Shown here one piece after another: positions 33,459 through 45,300 of a stretch of DNA of 64,000 nt (the first letter of the stretch is position 1; each line of letters starts with the position of its first letter). A program made the translations under genes and the position numbers. This DNA is from Corythucha ciliata (Eukaryota; Arthropoda; Insecta; Hemiptera; Tingidae), in the NCBI GenBank assembly GCA_038030265.1, contig CM075943.1, forward strand, positions 8,246,001 to 8,310,000, read 5' to 3'. Below the pieces are notes generated by a model that was given only the letters and a program-made list of their open reading frames with translations, was not told the origin of the DNA and made no database searches.

Positions 33459-33911
33459 TGTTCGAGAAGAAAGATAATTATGGTCTCTTTTGTTTTGTTT
33501 TTATATTTCCCTTCTTTTATTCGATTTTTTCTGTTTGTATCAATTGTAAATTTCCCCCTGCTCTTCCTATCCCGTCACCTTTACCCCCACCTATATAACC
33601 AGAAAAAAGACTTTACTTTCGAATCGGGACTTGGACTTGTTGGTTTTTGGTTGGTATCAAACACGTGCTAAAGCTGAAGTGGTCTCGCTTTTTTTTTGGG
33701 AAAGTTTGCCCGCGACCGGTAATTAATAAAACGTAATTTTCTTTCGACATCGTCGAGTTCGGTCATTTATTGTCGGATGAACCGGGCTACAGGAGATCGC
33801 TCCTCGTGATCGAAATATTCAAGGTGCGTTCCCCTTCCTACCTCCTCCTTTTGCTTTCCGCTTTTTTGTTTTTGATTTTTTATACAGTTCACTAAATATC
33901 TGGCCCTAACA
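33459..33911 (+). repeat. BEL 3' LTR (453 bp)
   Basis: Same sequence as the 5' LTR apart from a missing GTT. Immediately followed by the target-site duplication AACAC. The expected polypurine tract just upstream is poor; the preceding bases form a small inverted repeat (GAAGCTTGGATGGAAGCTTC). Confidence 0.95.
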
Positions 33912-34279
33912 AACACCTTCCTCATTTTTACTGTAATTCACTTCAAGCACACAAAGAGAAAATTTAGAGCTAAATTCGATTTCTCGGTCATTTATTAAAG
34001 AACATTTTACACCAACAACTAAACCTTCACTGGCCCGACCCACGCTCACCGATCGCATTGCAGGGACCCAGCGAAACTCATAATCCTTAAACTTATCCTT
34101 AAAAATCTCAAAATATTTTTCTTCACAAACAATAGTTTCAAAAAGGAAAAAAACATCGTATGTGCTCAGGAAGGCAAGGAAATCTGAATTATTCAATTTG
34201 TTTCTTAACCCGCAGACATTATAAGCCAACACGTTGAAGGGAGCTGCTGCATTACATGACGAATCGGCATGTAAGGAGG

Positions 34280-34325
34280 CATAATTGAAATGGGTGATTC
34301 TACATCACATGTGGGTCAAAAATAA
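34280..34325 (+). repeat. dispersed repeat, copy 2 (with 17238)
   Basis: 46 bp identical to the copy near 17238-17283. It lies just beyond the readable start of the LINE endonuclease. Confidence 0.75.
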
Positions 34326-35241
34326 CTATATGGACCAATGGTCCGAATATTAACCGTTTCTGAGAAAATCGCAGTTTTCTTGATTGTCAACGCATCAGGC
34401 GTTTTCTTCAAATCTCGGTCGGTATCTTAGCAACCATTAATCCTGGATAAATTTCAAGGACACCGTTGGAAAGAGCACAAAATTTCCTTTAAGATGATAA
34501 AGTTAGGGTAATTCGTGAAATTTGGACGCCCTTAACGCTCGGGTGAATAGCCGCTTCCTTGAATTTCTCTTCTCTGAAATTCTTCTGACTTGTTATTCAG
34601 CCAGCTTTCATTTTACTGACAGCTCTCGGAGGATGAGTAAGACTTCAGGAAAAACTTCTACAGTTATTAAGCTTTAAATGACCTGTTTGGTTCTGGGTTT
34701 TGTCTTTTTATTCCTTCTGAGATACAGTTCTAAATACTTGAAAACTCGTCTAAAATGTTTGGAATCGTATTCGTTTACGATTGCCCTCGAAAGGGAAACA
34801 ATTTGCTTCCAAAAGCTCTTTGCGAACCTTTTTGTCTCTCCTTTGGCAGATAATTCGTAGAGATTGGTGGAAACAGACAGTGATAGTCAAACTCAAAGCC
34901 AACTTCTTAGGGGGGGGGGGGGGCTCAAATAAATGGCTCCCTACTGCTAAGTCGTACGACCCTTGGGGGGAAAAGAAATAATAAAAAATATGAGCAAATA
35001 CAAATGTAGAACCGATTAGAATCACTCACCAACCTGAGTGACATAAAGAGCATTTTTTAAAACGAATTTTCCCTTAATTTCCCCAAAAGCCAGCGAGTTC
35101 GCTAGCAGCTTGTAAACTCGCCCCGTGTCATCGTCTTTGTTCACTCTCAGATTGTAAAAAAGCTGCGAAAAAATATAAATACTGCCTAATTTACTCGCCA
35201 CTCGCTGGGTTTTAGCTTGTAAACTAGCCCCGCGTAATCGA

Positions 35242-35307
35242 GGCTTTAGGGTATCCGTTTACGAAATGAAATGCACTCTTTCCGACCGCCAGCTGCCGGA
35301 GCAAAAG
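35242..35307 (+). repeat. dispersed repeat (GACCGCCAGCTGCCGGAGC), copy 1
   Basis: GGGTATCCGTTTACGAAATG through CTGCCGGAGC matches 54943-55010 on the opposite strand at about 90% by eye. Confidence 0.75.
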
Positions 35308-35752
35308 TTTGTTCCCTGGGGGATTTTGGCCGGAACCCTGTCGTACTCTAATCGAGCACATTGGAAAAATGGTCCGTAGGTAATCTTTACAATTGACCAC
35401 TGGTGGATGGGAGGGGGAGGGAAAAATGGCTAGAATCAACTTACTAAATAACTTTTAATTACTCACTAAATTATAGTTGCTCATGACTAGATGTATAACA
35501 TTCATTATAAAATAATGATCGGCACCGAAATTGTAGGAATCACGTGGTACGGTGTTAGGATGCGTAGTCTATAACGACTGTTTTTGTTCGCCATTGTCGT
35601 AATTGATCGAAAAAACACCTAATTTAACACCGTACAAGTAAATATTACAAATACGTTTGATTAATTATTTTTACTTAGATGACTCAGGATGATATATCAT
35701 GTAAAAAGTATCTCAGTTTACTTCAATTCAGCAATGGTACTTTCTAAGGCAA

Positions 35753-35758
35753 TTTATT
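35753..35758 (-). terminator. poly(A) signal of nompC
   Basis: AATAAA on the minus strand, about 165 bp after the nompC stop codon. Confidence 0.45.
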
Positions 35759-35921
35759 ACAAAAGATAATCAAAATATAACATTTAACACGAGCACGCGT
35801 TGGTGGTTCGCTCAAATATGAAGCCACGACCGTTAATTTAAATGCGTACAATATTCTGTTATGAACGATAAAGGCACATTGTTGGACGTACAAAAACAAT
35901 ATATTTATACTTTTTCACCTT

Positions 35922-38900
35922 TCAACGGGCCTTTATTGTACTCTCGGACGAGCCCATAATATTTGAGCCCATGTCACCCGCCGTCGGCTGTTCGACTGCC
36001 ATCTCGGGGGACTTTTCGCCGATGAGCGCTCTGTACTTTTTCGCTATCGCCTCCCAATCGGCGATGTTTTCAATTCTCGTCGCGGCATTGCTGAAACTCA
36101 ACTGTGACCCGAGTGGACTCAAATGGACGACACTGAGAGCCACTGAATCCTTCGGAGCGACCTGACCTTTTTTCACTTTGGCCAACCAACGGGCTCCCAT
36201 TTTGGTGCGAGCCGACACCCGCGATCGTGACTGAAGTCCCATCATTTGAACGAGGCTGGGTCGTTTTCGTTTAGCCACTTTAATGAGACGTTGGTCATTA
36301 GTCAAAAAATCAAAAATAAAAAACAAATTCTTACTTCTTTGCTTGCACAAATGAATCATATACATCAACCAAGTCATAACCAAATTCAAAGGTGAAGGCG
36401 TCGTCGTCGTTCTGTGCATGTTTCTAATGAGCTTCGCCAAACCATATTTCCATTCAATATCAGATTGAGCCTTGCAAAACGACCCAAAAAATTAATGAAA
36501 ACGGACAAAAACTCAGTTCATAAATTTACTTGAATCCGTTGGTAAGTGTCACTCATCATAGCAATGAGCAGATTGATGAGCACAACGACCGACACGAGCA
36601 TGTAAATGGCGAATACGACTTTGAACAGGTACATGGTCCAGTCCGGTTGAAACGTATTTTTCACTTTGAGTGTCTCGGGCGTCGTTTGACCGAAAACGGC
36701 GAAGAACAAGTGGTGGAATGCTTCGAGAGGATTCAATTGTACTGAAAAGTATAGACAAAAAGAACAAATTAATATGTATCTAGAAATTGGCCAACTGGCT
36801 GTACGCACTGGTGCGAAAAGGTATATCAGCAGTTAGCCTTGTTTGTTGTTTGCTTACACAATAGTTCAATTAGCAATACACTGATAGCAAATTATAATTT
36901 TACTCATTAGTCTACGCTACAAGAAAGCAGCGCAATTTAACTGTTCGCGTTGGGAACGGATTTTTACTTTGTTTCTTCCTTCTCATCCCCCCCCCCACCC
37001 GACCAGGTTTTGTTTTTCACGCGGGAATGCTGTACTGTCGTGGCCTCGTGGCACTCGTCCGCACCTTCGGCTAGGCCGAGGAAATTCCAGAAAAAATTTA
37101 CTGTGACCCTAATGGCTCGACCTTCCTCGTCCTATCCAACCTCTTTCTGCACCTGTGTGACTTTGATTTTTTTATTTTTTTTCGTTCAAGTGATAAATTA
37201 ATCGACCGATGTTATTCGGACGACTTGGAAAGGCAGAGCCTAACACAATTCAAGCTTCGGGAAAAAATGGCCTCCCCGGCGGGATTTGAACCCGGAACCT
37301 CTGGAATGCTAGTCTAATGCGCTGCCAATTGCTCCACGGTGACGCCCTTGGGAGACGCAGAGGGATAACTAAACCCCACACTCGAAGCTCAAATTGTGTT
37401 AGACTTTGCCATCGGTTGATTAATTTATATCACTTCAATTAAAATACCGGCGACGAAAGTTGCTGTTGTAATAAGTTTGTGTTTTCTCAAATTATTCAGG
37501 TGCGAATGTGAGCTCTATTTCTCAATTTTGTCCTCGAGTAGGCTTTTGGCCTCTACTTTAGCCCCGAATTGGCGGAATTTTAGTCACGGACTTGCCCCAA
37601 AAGAACAGGCCCGGATTTATGCCTAGGCAGACCTACAAATGTGTTCAGCGTTCAGCGTTAGCCACACACGTTTCTAGGTGTGTGTTCTAGGCTAATGACT
37701 TTATCTGGGCGTGGAAAATGAATTTATGTGCCTTAAAAATTGCTAAACTGACGATTTGTGCCATGCAAATGTTTGAACTAACTATTTTTACCCTGATAAT
37801 GGCAAAAACGTGCATTCGCCCTCCAAAAATGGCCAATTCCACACACTTGAAAATTTCCAAACTGAAAAATTCGTGCCCTAAAATAATCCAAGTCCTAAAA
37901 ATTTCAATCTTCAAAGTGCTTCGCTCTAATAAATAACGAACTGGTCATTCGCGCTTTTTGGAAAGCGTATTTGGACCCTTGAAGGTAGCTAAATTCGACG
38001 TACCTGAGCGCAAAAAAATGACCATAGAATCACACTCAAGCCCTAAAAGTGGCCGAAAATGGCTGAACTCACAGATTCGCGCCTTGAAAAGGCTTGAAAA
38101 CTGACGAACACGTGACCTTGAAATAGCAAAAACGCGAACCACTTGCGCTCCAGAAATGGTCAAAATTGACCATTCGTGCCATGAAAATGGCTGAACTGAT
38201 GATTCGTGCCCTGATGATACGATCACCAAACTGACTATTCACGCTCTAAAAATTGTAAACTTAGGCCTATTTTAACCAACAAAATTGATCTCGTTTAAAG
38301 TTGATCGTGATTAGTTCCCAATAACGACCCATCGATTTTGTTGACCGTTGGTTTACGAAATTGGTGAAATCGGGCCTTAATCATTCACGATTATTCAGGT
38401 TCAGAACTGTGGATTTTCCAAGCCCTTCCCTCGAAAATTGTCAATTTCGTTCTCGGAACTGTCAATTTCGTCCTTGAAACTGTCAATTCCGTCCCAGAAA
38501 TGTCAATTTCGTCATTCAAAACTGTCAATATCGTCATTAAAAACAGTAAATTTGGTCGTTTGAAACTGTCAATTTCGTCTTGGAAAATATCAATGGACAT
38601 TTGTCTCAAAAACTGTCTATTTCGTCTCATATACTGTCAATTTCGAATTAAAACTCAATTTCGACTTAAAACTGTCAATTTCATCAGAAATGTCAATTTC
38701 TTCATTCGAAACTGTAAATTTGGTCGTTCAAAACTGTCAATTTCGTCCTGGAAACTATCGATGAATATTTGTCCCGTAAACTCTGTTTATTGCGTTCGAG
38801 AAACTGTCAATTTCGTCCTGGAAACTGTCAATTTTGTCCTATTAACTATCAATTTCGTCTTATAAATTGTAAATTTCAGAGAAATTGTCAATTTTGACCT

Positions 38901-41900
38901 ATCAAAATTGAAAAAAAAAAAACTTACAACTATCAATTTCTTCCTATTGTATTACTGTCAATTTTTTCTTGAAAAGTTCCCAAGTGGCTTGAAAACTGAT
39001 AATTCCAGTGAAAATTTTGAAATTGAGCCTCTGGAACTCCAATCTCAAATTTGTATAGAAAAATTGGTGATTTAGCAGGGAGAAGTTGGCAAAAATTTGG
39101 AAACTTTGTTCAGAAATCTTGGTTTTCGGCACTAGTGCACTTGTTCGGTGCCTCAAATCCCCAATTAACAATTAAAGCACAATGACTCACTGTTTAGCTC
39201 AACCAGCCTACTACCGCACGAGTTTTCCGATTGAATCGTTGTTCCAAAAGCGAAAATTGCCTGCAGTTGGGGATATAAAAAGTTGTATGTGGCTAAACTA
39301 CTCTGTTAAGGCCAAATATTTGAGGTATGGAGCTTTAGTCGTAAGTTTCAGTCCGACAATTTAAGCTGAAGGTGAAGAAATTACGTTTTTATTGGAGGGA
39401 CCAAATTGTCCCGAAAGCAAAATTGTCGGTTTACAGGACTATTTTTGATCGGTCAGTAAATGAGGTGATACGCGATTTGTACGATCGAAAAAAAAAAAAA
39501 AACATTTCACTGGCTGAGGAACTGGTCTGGGCTGGGGGAAACTGGGCGCTTTAGCCGATCAACCCTAAGCTTCTAAGCTTTTTCAACCCCACCTGCAGTG
39601 GATCGGTTCCGTGGTTGGGTAAAAAAAGGGGCCCCTTCTCAATCAAAGCCTCACAATTAGGGTGCATCAAAAAGCTGAGGCTTTTTTCTCCATTTTGGGC
39701 CCGGATTCACGGAAACTTTTCCTGATAACAGCGCATGCGTAGGGGACGAGCAGGGTGACCTCAGTGCTAGACGAAACTTGCATTTTCGCAAGAGTGAAGC
39801 CCAAAACTAGTAATTTGTGTGTTAGGGGGGGATCCGGGATGGAATCAGTTATGGTGGCGGCCCAACCGGTGGGCAGGGGGGTGGTGACTGGTCACCTTTC
39901 ATTTTGGCTGGGGGGAGGGAGGCTGCCCCGCTGGATCGAGTGCTGACCACACCCTTTTAAGGGGAACTATATGGAAGGGGTTCGGAAAGAGGGAGGAGAT
40001 ACTTGATCTTCACCCCTGCTGATCCAAAATTCTTCCGCCGTCACTGGTAATTTCTTGGATATTCAGCCATAGGAAATTTGTAATTTCTCTCAATTTAGGC
40101 CCCAATGTGATTTAAAAGCCAAATGTTTGGTTGTTAATATTCCAATTACACAGTTATATTGTTCGTGAGGATAGGGACGCAGTCGGGGCAGGCTAAGACA
40201 TGGTCCGGGGGCTCAGTAAACAAAAAACTCAAACTTGTGAAATTTCGTTTGAATTAAACCGTGAAACTTGCTTAATCAAAGTCAGGAAATCCAGCTGCTT
40301 ACAAAACCAGGAAACTTCCAATTTCATGGATGCGTATATTTGCCTCAAAAAGTTTGTGCCATTTGCGCGGCTATTCGTCAGGGCGCTGTCATGACCGGCT
40401 GGACGGGTTCGTATTGAAAGCGTTAACGCGAAAATTTTAGCGTGTTTCTCTAAATAGTTTATATACGTGAACGAATTGTTTTACTGGCAACACTCGTCTA
40501 CAAAGAAACAAAAAAGCTGCGTGATTTTTTCCTGAAAATAACGACAAAACTACGTGGCTCAATTCAAAAACAAAACGAGTTAAAAAGGTTACGTCGATAT
40601 AAAAGCCTCAATAGTTGTCATTTAAGCTCCTACTAGTCAACCTGTTAACAATTAAAAGCTGACAAAAGACCCCCCCCCCTAAACGACTTTCATACAGCTG
40701 AATTGAAAACAAAAGTTTTCCCTTCTCAAAATACGACAGAAAGGCATCGGCGGAGCACATTGAAAGCTGTACCCCCACACCGCTTTATTGTGCAACACAT
40801 TGGACGAGACCGATGCAAGCCCTTTCGCACTTACTCTCGGGATAATTTTCGTGTAAACAATCGCGTCTCTTGGACCATCGGCTGCACAACACGATTGGCT
40901 GAGTCAAGTTGGTCACCAAATGTCCTTGACTGTCTGTTTAAGGGCCCATATAGTTTCTATGTTAAAACGAAGTGGGGGGGGAGGGGAGCTAATGGAGCTA
41001 CGCTTTTTTTCTCTCTCTAAATTATACTAAAGAAATTATTTGGTGCTGACGAAAATTTTCTATTTTATTGTACCTTCTGTGAAAAGGCCGGGTGGGAATG
41101 TGAGCGGGCGAACGCCCCGGCGAATCTCGTCGGGCGTTTGATTTTTAAACGGTTGATTGAGCGCCACCATGTGCATCGAAAAGCCAAATATGAAGATGAC
41201 GAGGACGACAAGAAAGCGGCCGAGGTCTTTCATCAGATTGCCAATGATGATGGCCCACGGTCCGAAGAGGTAGTGAAACGACAGGAAGTCGAGGATTTGA
41301 ACGCAGGTGAGAAGAAATGATATGGCGAAGAGTTGATTTCTCAGGTAGAAGAGCGTGGGCCAGTAGGGGCGCTCGATGAAGAGGCCGAGAAGGTGGAGAG
41401 CGACACCGAAAATGCCGAAAAGGAGTACGGTGACTTTGATCCAGCCGAGGCCACTTTTGTCGCTTGGATCGGTCAGTTCGGTGAGTAGAAGGCCTGAGAG
41501 CCAGACCAGAAGAGCCCACTCGTACCTTCAAGAAATTTTTACACGAATAAAACGGTTCATGCTCGCGAAAATACGAATTATCATTACCAGTAGGGCAGAA
41601 TATTACTTCTCACCACAGGATAAATTGGCATTATAGCGGAAAAATTCAAAAGAATCATCAAATGAATATGGGACGTCAGATACGACAAAAACTTTATGAA
41701 AGGAATTTTGTAATATTTATGCCCCAGCGGCAGAGTAAAATAAATCCAAACGGGAGGGCAAATAATGAACATAAGGAAAACGAAGAGTGCCTTCCAAGCC
41801 GCCCACTTCAAGCTTCCTTGCCATAGTTCCTATTTACAGGGGGATTCACAGTTATTTCTAAAGCAAGAACTGCATCGCAGCTTGCATTTGTTTCGTTACC

Positions 41901-42304
41901 TGTAGATACCTTTGCACAACCGTGTGAGAAATCACTTCTTTCTGTTCTTCCTCGATCAGAATATCCAAAAATTCTATGTTCCTCCTGTCAGTGGCCGTGA
42001 GAATCCTTCCGGCAGAGTCGGCACCAGCGGCGAGTGCTAGGAGCTCTGTGGCCATTCCTTCGCACATTTTACCGGCGGCAATTAAATCTTTGGCACGTTC
42101 TTTTTCCTGGAAAAATTTCAAGGTTAATGTACACATTTATATTCCTCCCAAATCTAGTAAAAAAGTTCTTACTTTGTTTGAAAGATTAATATAAATGCTT
42201 GAAAGTTTGGCGGCGACGTCAACAGGTGCAGGAGACACCAAGACAAATTCTTGCATTGGGCGATCGTTTTGCTTTTTGCTGCATATCATCAAATTATATA
42301 CGAA
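35922..42304 (-). CDS. nompC: nompC exons 22-28: linker, six-TM channel, TRP helix, C-terminus
   Basis: Exons 22-23 encode the helical linker (VYNLMICSKKQND to HTVVQRYLQ). Exon 24 carries the pre-S1/S1 region (FIICPPVWIYFTLPLGH), and exon 25 the segments around S2-S5 (WLSGLLLTELTDPSDK, VQILDFLSFHYLFGPW, IFIFGFSMHMVALNQPF). Exon 26 has the pore helix and filter LFFAVFGQTT (FGQT near residues 1486-1489) and S6 ending NLLIAMMSDTYQRIQ. Exon 27 is the TRP helix (DIEWKYGLAKLIRNMHR). Exon 28 ends with the conserved SPLGSQLSF and ENIADWEAIAKKYRAL, stop at 35922. The extracellular pore turret after S5 seems shorter than in fly. The 4.3 kb intron between exons 25 and 26 splits S5 from the pore. Confidence 0.95.
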
Positions 42305-45300
42305 CTATTATGACACGAACAATATTTATTATAAGCGGACTATCCAGTTTAACATTTTGGAGGTGAGGGGGGGGGGAGTCGCACCCTTCGATCTTCCATG
42401 AGACTGTAACTGTCGTGTTCTTTAGTCAGCAAATACATAAGAACGTCGTTATGCCCTTCTGACGCCGCAAACCAAATGGGTGCCGAACCGTAGTTGGTCT
42501 CAGATTTGGGGGACGCTCCCGACTCGACTAGAAGTTTGACAACATCCAACCAGCCGGCTCTTGCGGCGCAATGAAGGGGCGTCCAACCGTTCTAGCGAAA
42601 TGAATGTGTGTGGGTGGTTAGGGAGTAGGGGGGGGGGAGGGGACGGGTTAAGCTTGTATGTTTACCCGGTCAGTCGCGTTGATTTCAGCACCCTGTCCCA
42701 GGAGAACTTCAACCATTTGATAATGACCGTGAGTCGCTGCTATGTGCAGTCCGGTCTTCCCGTGCCGGTCCATACTTTGTAAAAGATCTGCAGCTCGACT
42801 GAGCAGAAGACCGACAACTGTTATGTGTCCCCCGAAACAGGCTAAATGAAGAGGGTTGTAACCCTGATGGGGACAGAATTGGGGAGTGTTAAAGAAAGAT
42901 AATCAAAAGAAATGACGACATTTTCGGTGGCTTCAAAACTAACATTCTCCGTAGTGGCGGCGTCCACTTGCACTCCGACTGAATTCAAAAGCAATCTGAC
43001 GACGTTCTCATTCCCAGAATAGGCTGCCAAATGCAAAGGCGTCATTCCCGATTCGTTGCCAAGTTCACCCACGAGGCTGGCACCCTGGGGTGGATCCGAC
43101 TTGACCACAGCCGGTACGTGGGCCAATAATTCCCTGACAGTGTCTATACCATACAGATAGGTGTTATACTCACAAAACAATAGATGGGTGGATGGGAGGG
43201 AGGGAGAAACGCGAAATTCCATTTTAGGTCAATTCAGCGGAGAAGGCCTTACCCGCTTGACCGAAGTAGGCCGCAACATGTAGCGCGGTGACGCCAAGTC
43301 TCTTACTCGATACCCTAAGTGACTGCGTAGATCTGAGCACTTCGAGAACCTGTCCATGGCCGTACTGAGCGCCTAGATGCACCGCTGTAAATCCCGCCTT
43401 GATTGTCAGGTAAATAAGGACAGGAGTAATCAACGCGTCAACTTATTATTTTCTCTCTCTCTCTCTCTTAAGATTGCGTAAACGCATACAAATCACCTTG
43501 TTCTCGTCAGTAGGCGACGCCCCGGCTCGAACTAAAACTTTGACCACTTCGGCGTGGCCCCCCTCGGCAGCCAACTGTAGAGGCGTCGCCTCCGTGATTT
43601 TATTCCTCGCCGAAATGACACCAACACGATCGAATTTCATCAATTCTTCGATCACACCCACCGAGCCCTGCATGGCGGCAATATGAGCGCACGTGTTGCC
43701 ATCTTTGGTACTCGCCATGACGAGTGAGTGCTGTTGTTGAAGAAAAAGCTGGGCCACCTGAGGAGGGAAAGGGAAAATATAGTTTTACTTTATTTTTTTT
43801 AGCGATGATGAGGGTAGGCAAAAGTTTCAAACTTTTAACATTTTTTTTTTTCTATTATTTTACCTCGGGGAAATTATTTTGAGCTGCCACGTGAATGGGT
43901 TTCTGACCTCGCTCGTCTGTGGCGTCAATGGCGGCGCCCAAATCCAACAAAAGCTTACACACTTCTAACTGGCCGGTGGCAGCCGCCAGGTGAAGGGGCG
44001 TTTGCTTTTTGAGGGTGAGAATGTCGATGACAGCGTTGTGATCCGTCACGAGAAACCTGAAAAATGAAGAGACATTATGAAAATGCCAAAGTGCGCATAA
44101 CGCGTATATCCAGTAGGATCCATCGGAGCCTGTTGGACAACAATTAAAACGTCAAGCAAGATGCTATGGTCCTGCGCGTCAATAAGGTTTTCCTCACAAC
44201 CTCCAGGTTTCCTCACAAAAAACCACACTTTTTCCAAATTAGCTGCAAATTATTACCTAGTGCTCTCTCTTAATTTTATAGCCATGCATGAGCACATCTT
44301 CGCCATTTTAGCCATGTACATGGCAAAACGACTCAATTTCCCATCCAACAAAATGAGGAGAGAAAGGCAGACGACAAAAAACGCCCTAAGAAGCGCATTT
44401 GATTTAAGAATATTTCAAAACGATAAACTTAGTTCCAATAAATTAGTTTAAATGGAGCGTTGGCATTGTCTTGGCGCCTCTTCTGGAGGCCATTTTGTAG
44501 CTAAAATAGAGAAAATACGCTGATCCCCACAGTCTGGAGGTCCTTAAAGCGGCTAAAACTGAGAAATCGCACTGTTAACGTGATGTTCTTAGGGCGAGTA
44601 CTTGGCTAAAATGTTGGAAAGTGCTAATTTTATTGGTCATAATTGTGAAAAATTGCTAATTCGAGGTTTCGACGAGATGGACTTCCAGGAAAAAAAACTG
44701 AGAACAACGCTATTTCTGGGCTAAAATTAAGGAAATGGCTAATTCACAGCCGGAATTAAGAAACCGAATTGAGAAGAAGCGCTAAATTGCGGCTAAAATT
44801 GAGAAAAATGGCTATATAATTCACTTTAAGGGGTAAAACGATTCGTCACGGCTAAAACTGAGGAAAAGAGCTGTAAGTTCACGGATAAAGTTGAGACAAA
44901 ACAGTATAATTCGTGACTAAAATAACGAAAACACCAATGGGGAACTTGCATGAATCTCAGATTGGGTATAAAAGCATACCGGTGATTTGACCCGTGAACT
45001 CAAGGATAACAACGGAAGTTGCAACCCGATTCGGACTCGCGCCGGGGATGTTACTCAATGTAGGGCCCTTACACAGACCCCCCCTCCCTCCAAACACATA
45101 TTCAAGTATCACGCTATAGTGCAAAATATTTTAAACAAAAAAAAACTCCCCAAGCAACCACAACAAAGCTCGAAACCACAGCAAAGTACGTGCCATAAAA
45201 GCTCTAATGAACAAAAAGCTCTAACCACATTAAAGCCTCAACCACAGGAAAGGCCCCAAACCACAGCAAAGCTCGCACAGCAAACCACAGCAAAGCTAGT

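Larger units (their letters stand above)
27483..33911 (+). mobile_element. BEL/Pao LTR retrotransposon, nearly intact
   Basis: A complete 6.4 kb element with LTRs at 27483-27938 and 33459-33911, an internal gag-pol region and a perfect 5 bp target-site duplication AACAC (27478-27482 and 33912-33916). Five bases is the usual duplication length for BEL/Pao. The two LTRs differ by a 3 bp indel and otherwise read identically, so the insertion is recent. A possible primer-binding site starts with TGGTCCTCAGGGC at 27942, four bases after the 5' LTR; the priming tRNA was not identified. It lies in the opposite orientation inside an older LINE endonuclease. Confidence 0.95.
24600..34260 (-). mobile_element. 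non-LTR retrotransposon (APE + RT), degenerate, split by a BEL element
   Basis: Minus-strand LINE in two blocks, 34260-33912 and 27477-24695, which were contiguous before the BEL insertion. The N-terminal block starts NVLAYNVCGLRNKL, the opening of an apurinic-type endonuclease. The second block continues with AILIGDFNSRVG, VIDLCAASS and FSDHMPIAL, the classic end of that domain. The RT follows: ENYRGISFGNTVAKLF, CILGEYQAGFR, VFAFFVDFSAAFDSID, GLKQGCSLSPLMF and MLAYANDLIFLA, then a C-terminal CSLCNLNTDETVFHFVAVC zinc-binding-like motif before the stop at 24695. Frameshifts near 25890 and at the G10 tract near 26330 make it a pseudogene. The catalytic motif reads YAND rather than YADD. Confidence 0.85.
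34326..35921. other. stretch between the LINE and the nompC 3' end
   Basis: Mostly anonymous. Contains a G13 tract near 34911, a dispersed repeat at 35242-35307 shared in inverted orientation with 54943-55010, and a short inverted pair TACGGTGTTA / TAACACCGTA near 35549 and 35626. The part next to 35921 is the nompC 3' UTR. Confidence 0.5.

Noticed and set aside
33459..33911. 3' LTR as a solo LTR or a separate small gene (78-codon frame)
   Set aside because: It pairs with the 5' LTR and the target-site duplication. The frame is present in both LTRs and has no family.
38387..38965. CRISPR-like appearance of the family D array
   Set aside because: Units are contiguous and degenerate, without constant repeats separated by unique spacers, in an intron of a eukaryotic gene.
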